Positions 1-12,442 of a stretch of 64,000 bases of DNA are shown one piece after another; within the stretch, counting starts at the first letter, position 1; each line of letters opens with the position of its first letter. Below the pieces are notes generated by a model. That model saw only the letters and a program-made list of their open reading frames with translations. It was not told where the DNA came from and made no database searches. The DNA is taken from assembly GCF_040183065.1 (NCBI RefSeq), contig NC_091122.1, forward strand, positions 80,663,455 through 80,727,454. The letters run 5' to 3'. Position numbers and translations under genes: made by a program. Source of the stretch: Periplaneta americana (taxonomy: Eukaryota; Arthropoda; Insecta; Blattodea; Blattidae).

Positions 1-3000
1 CTGAGAAGACAGGGATTGTACTCAGAGGAGTCAGAGTGGACTGAGAAGACAGGTAGTGGACTAAGAGGACATAGAGTGGACTGAGAAGACAGGTAGTGGA
101 CTAAGAGAAAATAGAGTGGACTGAGAAGATTGGGAGTGGACTGAGAAGACAGGGAGTGGACTGAGAGCACACAGAATGGACTAAGAAGACAGGGAGTGGA
201 CTGAGACGACACAGAATGGACTGAGAAGGCAGGGAGTGGACTCAGAGGATACAGAGTGTACTTAGAAGACAGGTAGTGGGCTAAGAGGACATATAGTGAA
301 CTGAGAAGACAGGTAGTGGACTAAGAGGACATACATTGGACTGAGAAGTCAGGTAGTAGACTAAGAGGACATAGAGTGGACTGAGAAGGCAGGTAGAGGA
401 CTAAGAGGACACAGAGTGGACTGAGGAGACAGTTAGTGGACTAAAAGGACATATAGTGCCCTGAGCAAACAGGGAATGGACTGAGAGGACGCAGAGTTTA
501 CTGAGAAAACAGGTAGTGGACTAAGAGTTCATAGAGTGGACTGAGATCACAGGTAGTGGACTAAGAGAACATGGAGTGGAGTGAGAGGACACAGAGTGGC
601 CTGAGAAGAGAGGTAGTGGACTAAGATGACATAGAGTGGACTGAGAATTGAGGTAGTGGACTAAGAGCACATAGAGTGGACTGAGAAGACAGGTAGTGGA
701 CTAAGAGCAAATAGAGTGGACTGAGACGACAGGGAGTGGACTGAGAGCGCACAGATTGGACTAAGAAGACTGGGAGTGGACTGAGACGGCACAGAATCGA
801 CTGAGAAGAAAGGGAGTGGACTCAGAGGACACAGAGTGGACTTAGAAAACAGGTAGTGGTCTAAGAGGACATACATTGGACTGAGAAGACAGGTAGTAGA
901 CTAAGAGGACATAGAGTGGACTGAGAAGGCAGGTAGAGGAGTAACAGGACACAGAGTGGACTGAGGAGACAGGTAGTGGACTAAAAGGACATATAGTGCA
1001 AGAAGCAGACAGGAGTGGACTGAGAGGACGCAGAGTGGACTGCGAAAAAAAGGTAGTGGACTAAGAGTACATAGAGTGGACTGAGAACACAGGTAGTGGA
1101 CTAAGAGAACATGGAGCAGATTGAGAGGACACAGAGTGGACTGAGAAGACAGGTAGTGGACTAAGATGACATAGAGTGGCCTGAGAATTGAGGTAGTGGA
1201 CTAAGAGCACATAGAGTGGACTGAGAAGACACGTAGTAGACTAAGAGCAAATACAGTGGACTGAGAAGACAGGTGGTGGACTAAGATTACATAGAGTGGA
1301 CTGAGAATTAAGGTAGTGGACTAAGAGCACATAGAGTGGACTGAGCAGACAGGTAGTGAACTAAGAAGACATAGTGTGGACTGAGAAGACAGGTAGAGGA
1401 CTAAGAGGACACAGAGTGGACTGAGAAGACAATTAGTGCACTACAAGGACATATAGTGCACTGAGCAGATAGGCAGTAGACTGAGAGGACACAGAGTGGA
1501 TTGAGAAGACAGGTAGTGGATTAATAGCAAATAGAGTGGACTGAGAAAACAGGTAGTGGACTAGGATGACATAGAGTGGACTGAGAAGAGACGTAGTGGA
1601 CTGAGAACACATAGAGTGGACTGAGAAGACAGGTAGTGGACTAAGAGGACATAGAGTGGACTGAGAGCACACAGACCGGACTGAAAAGACAGGGAGTGGA
1701 CTCAGAGGACACAGAGTGGACTGAGATGACCCGGATTGGACTCAGAGGACTCAGAGTGGACTGATAAGACAGTTAGTGGACTAAGAGGACATAGAGTGGA
1801 CTGAGAACACAGGTAGTGGACTAAGAGAAAATAGAGTGGACTGAGAAGACAGGGAGTGGACTGGGAAGACAGGGAGTGGCCTGAGAGCACACAGAGTGGA
1901 CTAAGAAGACAGGGAGTGGACTGAGACGACACAGAATGGACTGAGAAATAGGAAGTGGACTCAGAGGACACAGTGTGGACTGAGAAGACAGGTAGTGGAT
2001 TAAGAGGACATTTAGTGGACTGAGAAGACAGGTAGTGGAATAAGAGGACATACATTGGACTGAGAAGACAGGTAGTGGACTAAGAGGACATAGAGTGGAC
2101 TGAGAAGGCAGGTAGAGGACTAAGAGAACAGAGAGTGGTCTTAGATGACAGTTAGTGGACTAAAAGGACATATAGTGCACTGTGAAGACAGGGAGTGGAT
2201 GAGAGGACACAGTGTGGTCTGTGAAAACAGGTAGTGGACTAAGAGTACATAGAGTGGACTGAGAACACAGGTAGTGGACTAAGAGAACATGGAGTGAATT
2301 GAGAGGACACAGAGTGGACTTAGAAGACAGGTAGTGGACTAAGATGACATAGAGTGGACTAAGAAGAGAGGTAGTGGACTAAGAGCACATAGCGTGGTCT
2401 CAGAAGACAGGTAGTGGACTAAGAGGACATAGAGTGGACTGAGCAGAAAGGAAGTGGACTCAGAGGACACAGAGTGCACTGAGAAGTCATGTAGAGGACA
2501 AAGAGTACACAGAGAGGACTGAGAAGGCAGGTACTGCACTAAGAGGAAATAGAGTGGACTGGGGAGACAGGTAGTGGACTAAGAGCACATAGAGTGGACT
2601 GAGAAGACACGTAGTGGACTAAGATCTCATAGAGTGGACTGAGAAGACATAGACTGGACTGAGAAAACAGGGAGTGGACTGAGATCAACACAGAGTGTAC
2701 TGAGAGAACAGAGAGTGGACTAAAAAGACATAGGGTGGATTGAGATGACATAGGGTGGACTGAGAAGATATATAGAATGGACTGAGAGGACTCAGAGTGG
2801 ACTGTGAGGACGCAGAGTGTACTGCGAGATCAGAGGGTGGACTGAGAGGACACAGAGTGGACCGAGATGACATAGAGTGGACTGAAAAAACATAGAGTGA
2901 ACTGAGAGGACATAGAGTGGGCTGAGATGACTTAGAGTGGACTGAGAAGACAGGGAGAGGACTGAGAAAAGAGGGAGTGGATTGAGAGCACATAGAGTGG

Positions 3001-6000
3001 ACTGATATGACTTAGACTGGACTGAGAAGACAGGGAGAGGACTGAGAAAAGAGGGAGTGGATTGAGAGCACATAGAGTGGACTGAGATGACATAGAGTGG
3101 ACTGAGAGGACATAGAGTGGACTGAGAAGACAGGGAAAGGACTGAGAAAACAGGGGGTGCACTAAGAGCACATAGAGTGGACTGAGAAGAAGATAGTGGA
3201 CTAAGAGGACATAGAGTGGACTGAGAAGACAGATAGAGGATTGAGAGGACACAGAGTGGACTGAGAAGACAGTTAGTGGACTAATAGCAAATAGAGTGGA
3301 CTGAGAAGACAGGTAGTCGACTAAGAGAAAATAGAGTGGACTGAGAAGACAGGGAGTGGACTGAGAGCACACAGAGCGGACTAAGAAGACAGGGAGTGGA
3401 CTGAGACGACACAGAATGGACTGAGAAGACAGGGAGTGGACTCAGAGGACACAGAGTGGACTGAGAAGACAGGTATTGGACTAAGAGGACATACAGTGGA
3501 CTGAGAAGACAGGTAGTGGACTAAGAATACATAGAGTGGACTAAGAAGACAGGTAGGGGACTAAGAGAACACAGAGTGGACTGAGAAGTCAGTTAGTGGA
3601 CTAAAAGGACATATAGTGCACTGAGCAGACAGGGAGTGGACTGACAGGACACAGAGTGGACTGAGAAAACAGGTAGTGGACTAAGAGAACACAGGTAGTG
3701 GACTAAGAGAACATGGAGTGGATTGAGAGAACACAGAGTGGACTGAGAAGACAGGTAGTGGACTGAGATGACATAGAATGGACTGAGAAGAGAGGTAGTG
3801 GACTAAGAGCACATAGAGTGGAATCAGAAGACAGGTAGTGGACTAAGAGGACATAGAGTGGACTGAGATCACACAGAGCGGACTGAAGAGACAGGGAGTG
3901 GGCTCAGAGGACACAGAGTGGACTGAGAATACAGGTAGTGGAATAAGAGGACATAGAGTTGACTGAGCAGAAAGGGAGTGGACTCGAGGACACAGAGTGG
4001 ACTGAGAAGTCATGTAGAGGACTAAGAGGACACAGAGTGGACTGAGAAGACAGGTACTGGACTAAGAGGACATAGAGTGGACTGAGGAGACACGTAGTGA
4101 ACTAATAGCACATAGAGTGGACTGAGAAGGCACGTAGTAAACTAAGAGCACATAGAGTATACTGAGAAGACAGGGAGTGGACCGAGATGAACACAGAGTG
4201 TACTGAGTTAACAGAGAGTGGACTAAAAAGACATAGGGTGGATTGAGATGACATAGGGTGGACTGAGAAGATATAGAGTGGACTGAGAAGACTCAGTGGA
4301 CTGTGAAGACGCAGAGTGTGCTGTGAGAACAGAGGGTGGACTGAAAGGACACAGAGTGGACCGAGATGACATAGAGTGGACTGAGAAGACATAGAGTGGA
4401 CTGAGAAAACATAGAGTGGACTGAGAGGACATAGAGTGGACTGAGATGACATAGAGTGGACTGAGAAGACATGGAGTTAATTGAGAGCACATAGATTGGA
4501 CTGAGATGACATAGAGTGGTCTGAGAGGACATACAGTGGACTGATAAGACAGGGAAAGGACTGAGAAAACAGGGAGTGGACTGAGAGCACATAGAGTGCA
4601 CTGAGATGACATAGAGTGGACTGAGAGGTCATAGAGTGGACTGAGATGACATAGAGTGGTCAGAGCAACATAGAGTGGACAAAGGAATCAGGGACTGGAC
4701 TGAGAGGACACAGAGTGTACTGTGATGACATAGATTGGACTGAGAATACATAGAATGGACTGAGGAGGCAGGAAGTGGACTCCGAGGACACAGAGAGGAC
4801 TGGGAAGACAGAATGGACTGAGAAGACTGGGAGTGGACTAAGAGGACATAGAGTGTTCTCAGAAGACAGGTAGAGGACTAAGAGGACAGAGTGAGCTGAG
4901 AAGACAGGTACTGGACTAAGAGTACATAGAGTGGACTGAGGAGAAGGGTAGTGGACTATGAGCACATGGAGTGGACTGAGAGGACATAGAGTGGACTGAG
5001 AGGACAGAGTGGACTGAGAGGACAGGTAGTGGACTAAGAGGACATAGAGTGGACTGAGAGGACAAGTAGTGGACTAAGAGCACATAGAGTTGACTGAGAA
5101 GACAGGTAGTGGACTAAGAAGATATAGAGTGTGAAGACAGGTAGTGGACTAAGAGCACATAGAGTGAACTGAGATGATAGTGGATTGAGAGCACATAGAG
5201 TGGACTGAGAAGACAGGTAGTGATCTACGAGCACATAGAGTGGACTGTGAAGACAGGTAGTGGACTAAGAGGACATAGAACGAACGGAGAAGACAGGTAG
5301 TGGACTAAGATGACATAGAGTGGACTGAGAAGACAGCTATTGGACTGAGAAGACAGGTAGTGGACTAAGACGACATAGAGTGGACTGTGATGACAGAGAG
5401 TGGACTGAGAATTCAGAGAGTGCACTGAGAGGACAGAGAGTGGAATGAGAGGACTTCGTGTGGACTGAGAGGACAGAGAGTACTGAAAGAAGATAGAGTG
5501 GACTAAGAGGACATAGAGTGGACTGAGAGGACAGAGAGTTAACTGAGAGCTCATAGAGTGGAATGAGAGCACATAGAGTGGAGTGAGAGCACATAGAGCG
5601 GACTGAGAGGAAATAGAGTGGACTGAGAGCACATAGAGTGAACTGAGATGACAGAGAATGGACTGAGAATTCAGAGTGGACTGAGAGCACATAGAGTGGA
5701 CTGAGAGCACATAGAGTGGGCTGAGAGCACATAGAGCGGATTGAGACCACATAGATTGGACTGAGAGGAAAGAGAGTGGACTTAGCATATAGAGTGGACT
5801 GAGAGGACAATGAGTGGGCTAAGAGGACATAGAGTGGACTGAGAGGACAGAGAGAGGACTGAGAGTACATAGAGTGGACTGAGAGGACAGAGATTGGACT
5901 GAGATTGGACTAAGAGGACATAAAGTGGACTAGGAGGACACAGAGTGGGCTGACAAGACAGTTAGTGGACGGAGAGGACACAAAGTGGACTGAGAAGGCA

Positions 6001-6199
6001 GGCAGTGGACCGAGAGGACACATAGTTGACTGCGAAGACAGGTTGTGGACTATGAGTACATAGAGTGGACTGAGAGCACATAGAGTGAATTGAGAGCACA
6101 TAGAGTGGACTGAGAGTAGAGAGAATGGACTGTGAGCACAAAGAGTGGACTGAGAGGACAATGAGTGGACTAAGAGGACATAGAGTGGACAGAGGACAG
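1..6199 (-). repeat. 20-bp satellite array, block 1 (minus orientation)
   Basis: Tandem array of a 20-bp monomer; the plus strand reads as variants of GAGTGGACTGAGAGGACATA, so the pyrimidine-rich strand is the minus strand. From 1 to about 5,340 most of it is an alternating two-monomer (40-bp) subfamily in which GAGAAGACAGGTAGTGGACT alternates with AAGAGGACATAGAGTGGACT. From about 5,340 to 6,199 it is the simpler single-monomer form that dominates the rest of the array. Longer internal repetition is visible: for example, the stretch at 631-690 recurs at 1,171-1,230 (540-bp shift). Open reading frames here on the minus strand are a by-product of the stop-poor repeat and I do not call genes. 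Confidence 0.97.
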
Positions 6200-8219
6200 A
6201 GTGCTCTTAGTCCGCTCCCTTTCTTCTCAGTCCACTCTGTCCTCTTAGTCCACTACCTGTCTTCTCGGTCTCCTCTATGTCCTCTCCGTCCAATACCTGT
6301 CTTCTCAGTCCACACTATGTCCTCCGAGTCCACTTTATGACCTCTTAGTCCATTCCCAGTCCAATCTCTGTCCTCTCAGTTCACTCTCTGAATTTTCAGT
6401 CCATTCTCTGTCATCTCAGTCCACTCTATGTGCTCTCAGTCAACTCTCTATCCCCTCAGTTCACACTATGTTCTCTCAGTCCACTCCATGTACTTTAAGT
6501 CCACTCTATGTGCTCTCAGTCCACTCTATGTCCTCTATGTCCACACTAAGTGCTCTTAGTCCGCTCTGTGTCCTCTATTTCCACTCTATGTGCTCTCAGT
6601 CCACTCTCTGTCCTCTCAGTCCACACTATGTCCTCTCAGTTCACTCTATGTCCTCTCAGTCCACTCTATGTCCTCTCAGTCCACTCTATGTCCTCTCAGT
6701 CCCCTCTATGTCCTCTCAGTCCACTCTATGTGCTCTCAGTCCACTCTCTGATCTCTAAGTCCACTCAATGTGCTCTCAGTCCACTCTCTGTGCTCTCAGT
6801 CCATTCTCTGTCCTCTCAGTCCACTCTAAGTGCTCTCTATCCATTCTCTTTCCTCTCAGTTCACTCTCTTTCCTCTCAGTCCACTCTATGTGCTCTATGT
6901 CCACTCTCTGTTCTCTCAGTCCACCCTGTGTGCTTTCAGTCCACTCTGTGTGCTTTCAGTTCACTCTATGTTCTCTCAGTCCTCTCCATGTCCTCTTAGT
7001 CCACTCTATGTCCTCTCAGTCCTCGCTATGTCCTCTCAGTTCACTATATGTGCTCTCAGTCCATTCTCTGTCCTCTTAGTCCACTATGTGCTCTCAGTCC
7101 ACTCTATATCCTCTCAGTCCACACTAAGTGCTCTCAGTCCACTCTATGTTTTCTAAGTCCACTCTATGTGCTCTCAGTCCACTCTCTGTCCTCTGAGTCC
7201 ACTCTATGTACTCTTAGTCCACTCCATATTCTTTCAGACCATTCTATGTCCTCTCAGTCCACTCTATGTCCTCTCAGTCCACTCTCTGTCCGCTCAGTCC
7301 ACTCAATGTCCTCTCAGTCCGCTCTATGTGCTCTCAGTCTACTCTATGTGCTCTCGTTCCACTCTGTGCTCTGTCCACTCTGTCCTCTCAGTCCACTCTA
7401 TGTCCTCGTAGTCCACTCTTTGTCCTCGTAGTCCACTCTATGTCCTTTCAGTCCATTCTCTCTCTCTCCTCTCATTCTACTCTATGTCCTCTCAGTCCAC
7501 TCTCTGTCCTCTCAGTTCACTCTCTGTCATCTCAGTCCACTCTGTCCTCTCCGACCACTCTATGTGCTCTCAGTCCACTCTATGTCCACTCAGTCCACTC
7601 TATGTCCTCTTAGTCGACTCTATGTTCTCTTAGTGCACTCTATATACTCTCAGTCTACTCTGTGTCCTCTGAGTCCACTCTATGTGCTCTCAGTCCACTC
7701 TGTCTTCTTAGTCCACTCTATGTCCTCTCAGTCTTCTCTATGTCCTCTCAGTCTACTCTATGTCCTCTCAGTCCACACTATGTCCTCTTATTGCACTCTA
7801 TGTGCTCTCAGTCCACTCTATGTGCTCTCAGTCAACCCTACGTGCTCTCAGTGCACTCTATCAGCTCTGAGTCAACTCTATGTCCTCTTAGTCCACTGTA
7901 TGTTCTCTTATTCTTTTCTCTGTCCTCTCAGCCCACACTACGTCTTCTTATTCCACTCTATGTCCTCTGAGTTCACTCTATGTGCTCTCAGTCCACTCTG
8001 TGTGCTCTTAGTCCACTCGCTGCCCTCTCAGTTCACACTCTGTCCTCTCAGTCCACTCTATGTGCTCTCAGTCCACTCTCTGTCCTCTCAGTCCACTTTC
8101 TCTCTCCTCTCAGTCCAATCTGGTTGCTCTCAGTCTTCTGAAAGTCCAACCAGTTTATTCTCTGAACTCTCAGTCCACTCTCTGTCCTCTCAATCCACTC
8201 TATGCCCTCTCAGTCTACT
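6200..8219 (+). repeat. 20-bp satellite array, block 2 (plus orientation)
   Basis: At about 6,200 the same monomer abruptly flips: GTGGACAGAGGACAGAGTG is followed directly by CTCTTAGTCCGCTCCC. This is a head-to-head junction with no spacer. The block runs as CCTCTCAGTCCACTCTATGT-type monomers to about 8,219, where it passes into the SFR flank. Its last 430 bp or so recur inverted at 10,889-11,345. Confidence 0.97.
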
Positions 8220-8525
8220 TCGACTATTTGCGACTATTTGCATATCTGTCGTACTGATACATGTTTGATGCAATTGCATTTATACGGGGTTCGAACCCGG
8301 GTATTAATTTGTTTGGCGCACACTTTCTTTGCCGTACGGATATCTTGAGCTAGAAGCTTAGTGTCAATACGACTCTGGTGTTCTATCTGCAAACTACGTC
8401 CACGATTTCATACAGTTACAACTTATTAGCTTTTCAAATGCATGATCGCAGCTTTTCTCTCATCGCAAATGAGTGTAGTGTTGGCTCCCATGTATACATG
8501 CTTATTTTGATTTACGTAGTTAGAA
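8220..8525 (+). repeat. Satellite-flank repeat (SFR), left arm
   Basis: Non-satellite sequence directly following a satellite block. It matches, in inverted orientation, 9,003-9,300, and in direct orientation 32,170-32,424 plus 37,400-37,440. Shared landmarks in order are TTTGCATATCTGTC, the palindrome GGGTTCGAACCC (8,287-8,298), TTTGCCGTACGG, ATCTTGAGCT, GACTCTGGTGTTCT, CTACGTCCACGATTT and GTTGGCTCC (8,480-8,488). The last is an unoccupied copy of the site into which the 32,425-37,399 element inserted. Confidence 0.9.
8287..8298. promoter_or_regulatory. Palindromic B-box-like motif in SFR
   Basis: GGGTTCGAACCC is a perfect 12-bp palindrome that fits the RNA polymerase III B-box consensus GGTTCGANNCC on both strands. 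The same motif is intact at 9,217-9,228 and mutated in the third SFR copy near 32,246. I see no convincing A-box at the right distance, so pol III promoter activity is only an inference. Confidence 0.3.
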
Positions 8526-8644
8526 TTTATTTTTTTATAATATTGCCAAAGATGAATCATATTATAATACTTCAATAAAAACAGCGCTCCTCTGCCATTC
8601 ATCTTTATTTCATCACGACCCATCCTTGGTAAAAAGATGTTTAA

Positions 8645-8781
8645 ACCATTTATCGTAACAGCAGCCGTAATAGTACATTTACTATTTCTACATCAAACGG
8701 GATCAAATAACCCCACAAGATTAAATAGAAATATTGATAAAATTCCATTCCACCCATACTTTACCATTAAAGATATTGTAG
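8645..8781 (+). pseudogene. NUMT: mitochondrial cytochrome b fragment
   Basis: About 45 codons of mitochondrial cytochrome b lie in nuclear DNA. The translation contains the family-diagnostic strings [13 protein letters not shown] and [10 protein letters not shown] followed by KDIV, from the region around the Qo-site half of the protein. With the standard code two arginines appear (AGA codons) where the family has serine. With the invertebrate mitochondrial code AGA becomes Ser and ATA becomes Met, giving a normal cytochrome b segment. This supports transfer from an invertebrate mitochondrion. It is a fragment of a protein of roughly 380 aa, without start or stop, between two inverted SFR arms, so it is non-functional. 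The ends are approximate: the similarity fades before 8,640 and after 8,781. Confidence 0.9.
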
Positions 8782-8932
8782 TGTCTATCACCAGGCTACA
8801 TCAATGTATTGTAGTACAGTTTCCGAATTTCCCGCCGCAAACACTCCCTTTAATGGCGGATGCTAGCCGATTCAATTTGTGACATTTTCCTTGCCTGCCA
8901 CTCAAGGCTATGTGTCTCTAGTAAGTATTTAC

Positions 8933-9330
8933 AATCCAATAAACTATTGCCCTCTATAGCCAAGGCGAACTGTCATGGCGGACGCGCGCAAGGCTACTAC
9001 GTAAATCAAATTACGCATGTATGCATTGGAGCCAACACTACACTCCTTAGCGTTGAGAGAAAAGCTGCCATCATGTATTTGAAAAGGTAATAAGTTGTAA
9101 CTGTATTAAATCGTGGACGTAGTTTACAGACAGAACACCAGAGTCGCAATGACACTATGCTTTCAGCTCAAGATACCCGTACGGCAAAGAACTGTACCAC
9201 AAACAAATTATTACCCGGGTTCGAACCCCGAATAAATGCAATTCCAAAAAATATGTATGAGTATGACAGATATGCAAATTGTTGCAAAACCACATCATAT
9301 AATCCCCAATGACAGGAAAGGAAATACAAT
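8933..9330 (-). repeat. Satellite-flank repeat (SFR), right arm, inverted
   Basis: Reverse-complement copy of the SFR between the NUMT and the third satellite block. It pairs with 8,220-8,525 over about 300 bp. It also extends further: its inner part (8,933-9,003, with GTCCGCCATGACAGTTCGC on the minus strand) matches 37,440-37,495. The outer edge, with CCTGTCATTGGGGATTATAT on the minus strand next to the satellite, matches 32,150-32,175 almost exactly. The empty insertion site GGAGCCAAC is at 9,028-9,036. A short plus-strand frame, ending at a GTAAT after 9,087, is conserved between SFR copies but I do not recognise a protein. Confidence 0.9.
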
Positions 9331-11824
9331 GAGAGCACACAGACTGGACTGAGAGGACAGAGAATGGACTGAAAGAACAGAGCGTAGACTGAGAGGACAT
9401 AAAGTGGACTAAGAATGCAGACAGGGGAATATGAGTACAGAGAGTGTACTGGTTTGACTGTGAGTGGACTGAGAGGAAGCGGATGGGACTGAGAGGACAG
9501 AGAGTGGACTGAGTGCACATAGAGTGGACTGAGAGGACAGAGAGAGGACTCACAGCTCAGAGAGGGGACTCAGTAGGCAGAAAATGGACTCAGAGGACAG
9601 AGAGTAGACTGAGAGGAACCAGACTGGACTAAGATGAGAGAGAGAGAGTGGACGGAGAAGACACAGTAGACTGAGAGGACATAGAGTGGACTGAGAGGAC
9701 AGGCAGTGGACTGAAAGAATATAGAGTGGACTGAAAGGATATAGAGTGGACTGAGAGTACATAGAGTGGACTGAGAGCACATAGAGTGGACTGAGATGAC
9801 ATAGAGTGGACTGAGAGCACATAGAGTGGACTGAGAGAATATAGAGTTGACTTAGAGCACATAGAGTGACTGAGAGGACAGAGAGTGGACGTAGAGCACG
9901 TAGAGTGGACTTAGAGGACAGAGAGTGGACTGAAAAAAAATGTAGAGTGGATTAAGACGACATGGAGTGGACTGAGGGTACATAGAGTGGACTGAGAGCA
10001 CATAGAGTGGACTGAGATTACAGAGAATGGACTGAGAGCACATAGAGTGGACTGAGAGAACAGAGAGTGGGCTGAGAGCACATAGAGTGGACTTAGACCA
10101 CATAGATTGGACTGAGAGAACAGAGAGTGGACTGAGAGGACATAGAGTGGACTTAGAGCACATAGAGTTGACTGAGAGGACATAGAGTGGACTTAGAGCA
10201 CATAGAGTCGACTGAGAGTTTATAGAGTGGACTTAGAGCACATAGAGTGGACTGAGAGGACAGAGATTGGACTGAGAGGACATAGAGTGGACTTAGAGCA
10301 CACGGAGTGGACTGAGACTACAGAGAGGACTAAGAGGACATACAGTGGACTGAGAGTTTATTGAGTGTACTTAGAGCACATAGAGTGGACTGAGAGGACA
10401 GAGAGTGGACTGAGGACATAGAGTGGACTTAGGGCACACAGAGTGGACAGAGAAGACAGAGAGTAGACCGAGAGGACATAGAGTGGACTTAGAGCACATA
10501 GATTGGACATAGACGACAGAGAGTGGTCTGAGAGGACAGAGATTGGACAGAGTGGATAGAGAGTGGACTGAGAGAACATAGAGTGGACTTAGAGAACAGA
10601 GAGTTGACTGAGAGTGGACTGAGAGGACAGAGTGTGGACTTAGAGCACATAGATTGGACTGAGAGAACAGAGAGTGTACTGAAAGGATATAGATTGGACT
10701 GAGAGGACATAGAGTGGTCTTAGAGCACATACAGTGGACTGAGAGGACATAGAGTGGACTGAGATGACAGAGAATGGACTGAGAGCACATAGAGTGGACT
10801 GAGAGAACAGAGAGTGGACTGAGAGGAAAGAGAGTGGACTTAGCATATAGAGTGGACTGAGAGGACAATGAGTGGGCTAAGAGGACAATTGCATCAAACA
10901 TGTATCAGTACGACAGATATGCAAATAGTCGCAAATAGTCGAAGTAGACTGAGGACATAGAGTGGATTGAGAGGACAGAGAGTGGACTGAGAGTTCAGAG
11001 AATGAACTGGTTGGACTTTCAGAAGACTGAGAGCAACCAGATTGGACTGAGAGGAGAGAGAAAGTGGACTGAGAGGACAGAGAGTGGACTGAGAGCACAT
11101 AGAGTGGACTGAGAGGACAGAGTGTGAACTGAGAGGGCAGCGAGTGGACTAAGAGCACACAGAGTGGACTGAGAGCACATAGAGTGAACTCAGAGGACAT
11201 AGAGTGGAATAAGAAGACGTAGTGTGGGCTGAGAGGACAGAGAAAAGAATAAGAGAACATACAGTGGACTAAGAGGACATAGAGTTGACCCAGAGCTGAT
11301 AGAGTGCACTGAGAGCACGTAGGGTTGACTGAGAGCACATAGAGTGGACTGAGAGGAAAGAGAGTGAACTGAGAGGAAAGAGAATGGATAGAGAGCACTT
11401 AGAGTGGACTGAGATGACAGAGAATGGACTGAGAGCACATAGAGTGGACTGAGAGAACAGAGAGTGGACTGAGAGCACATAGATTGGACTGAGAGGATAT
11501 AGAGTGGACTTAGACCACATAGAGTGGACTGACAGGACAGTGAGTAGACTGAGAGCACATAGAGTGGACTGAAAGTATATAGGGTGGACTAAGAGGACTT
11601 AGAGTGGACTGAGAGGACATAGAGAGGACAGAGAGTGGACTGAGAGTACATAGAGAGGTCTAAGGGGACATAGAGTGGACTGAGAGGAAATAGAGTGGAC
11701 TTAGAGCACACAGAGTGGACAGAGAGGAAAGAGAGTAGACTGAGAGGATATAGAGTGGACTTAGAGCACATAGAATGAACTGAGCGGGCATAGAGTGGAC
11801 TGAGAGCACATAGAGTAGACTTTG
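9331..11824 (-). repeat. 20-bp satellite array, block 3 (minus orientation)
   Basis: The same 20-bp monomer in minus orientation. It is a mosaic. The stretch at about 10,815-10,886 copies 5,762-5,835 in the same orientation. The stretch at 10,889-11,345 is an inverted copy of about 7,850-8,275, including the first 55 bp of SFR. A piece near 11,340-11,405 matches the region around 6,830-6,890 in reverse. The array ends at about 11,824 in AGAGTAGACTTT followed by unique sequence. Confidence 0.96.
10889..10945 (-). repeat. Truncated SFR fragment embedded in satellite
   Basis: On the minus strand this reads satellite, then CGACTATTTGCGACTATTTG, CATATCTGTCGTACTGATAC and ATGTTTGATGCAATTG, exactly the variant found at 8,221-8,273 and not the variant at 9,330 or 32,160. 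Directly beyond it the sequence returns to satellite. It marks a recombination or template-switch junction at about 10,888. Confidence 0.85.
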
Positions 11825-12442
11825 TGAGTATGTTACAATTTTTCAAAATCGACTTTTAATGTAATAATGCTCTGTATAGTCTTACACAGCTGTAACAGAA
11901 ATTATTTTTTAATTTTAGTATCAGAGGCGCTTCTACATAAGTTACAACCAAGAATTTCTTGCTAGGAACAACGGTCTATACCACTAGTCACGTCTAGCAA
12001 AAGCGTATAGTGTTGTAGGGCAGGGTTTAGTAGATGATTCTGAGAGAGATGTTGAGGGACTGGGAGACCGTAACCTCTCGACCTATGAGTGCGATATGCC
12101 GAGCTGAGATAACAGATAACATTCAATAGGGTATATCATCCGTTGAAAAACATTGCCGCTCCATAGTCTGTAAAGAACCTTTTTAAAACTCTGCCTCAGT
12201 TTGCGTTTAGAAGGAAGAGAGATAGCAAAATGTTATGTTTTTATACTATACTAAAAGCATGAGATATCTATGGAAGCTATTACAGGATCGAAGACTCATT
12301 CGAGGACGACCGAACATTATTGATTTGCGTTGCAAGAATATGAAAAAAGTTAAACGCTTTAGAGCAGAGCAAAGACAAATTGTCTCTATTTTCTTCGATA
12401 GACACCGATTTGAATTTCCAAAAATTCGTGGCAGAAAAGATA
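11825..12442. other. Inter-array island, left part: no gene seen
   Basis: Unique, moderately AT-rich sequence between two head-to-head satellite blocks. I find no convincing reading frame, TIR or RNA in it. A frame opening at 12,235 runs into the transposase remnant that follows, but its first part (basic, rich in Arg and Lys) is not recognisable. Confidence 0.5.

Noticed and set aside
8426-9090. Conserved short protein in SFR (GANTTL..ERKAAIM motif in two copies)
   Set aside because: The similarity only reflects DNA-level duplication of the SFR arms; frames are short and no domain is recognised.
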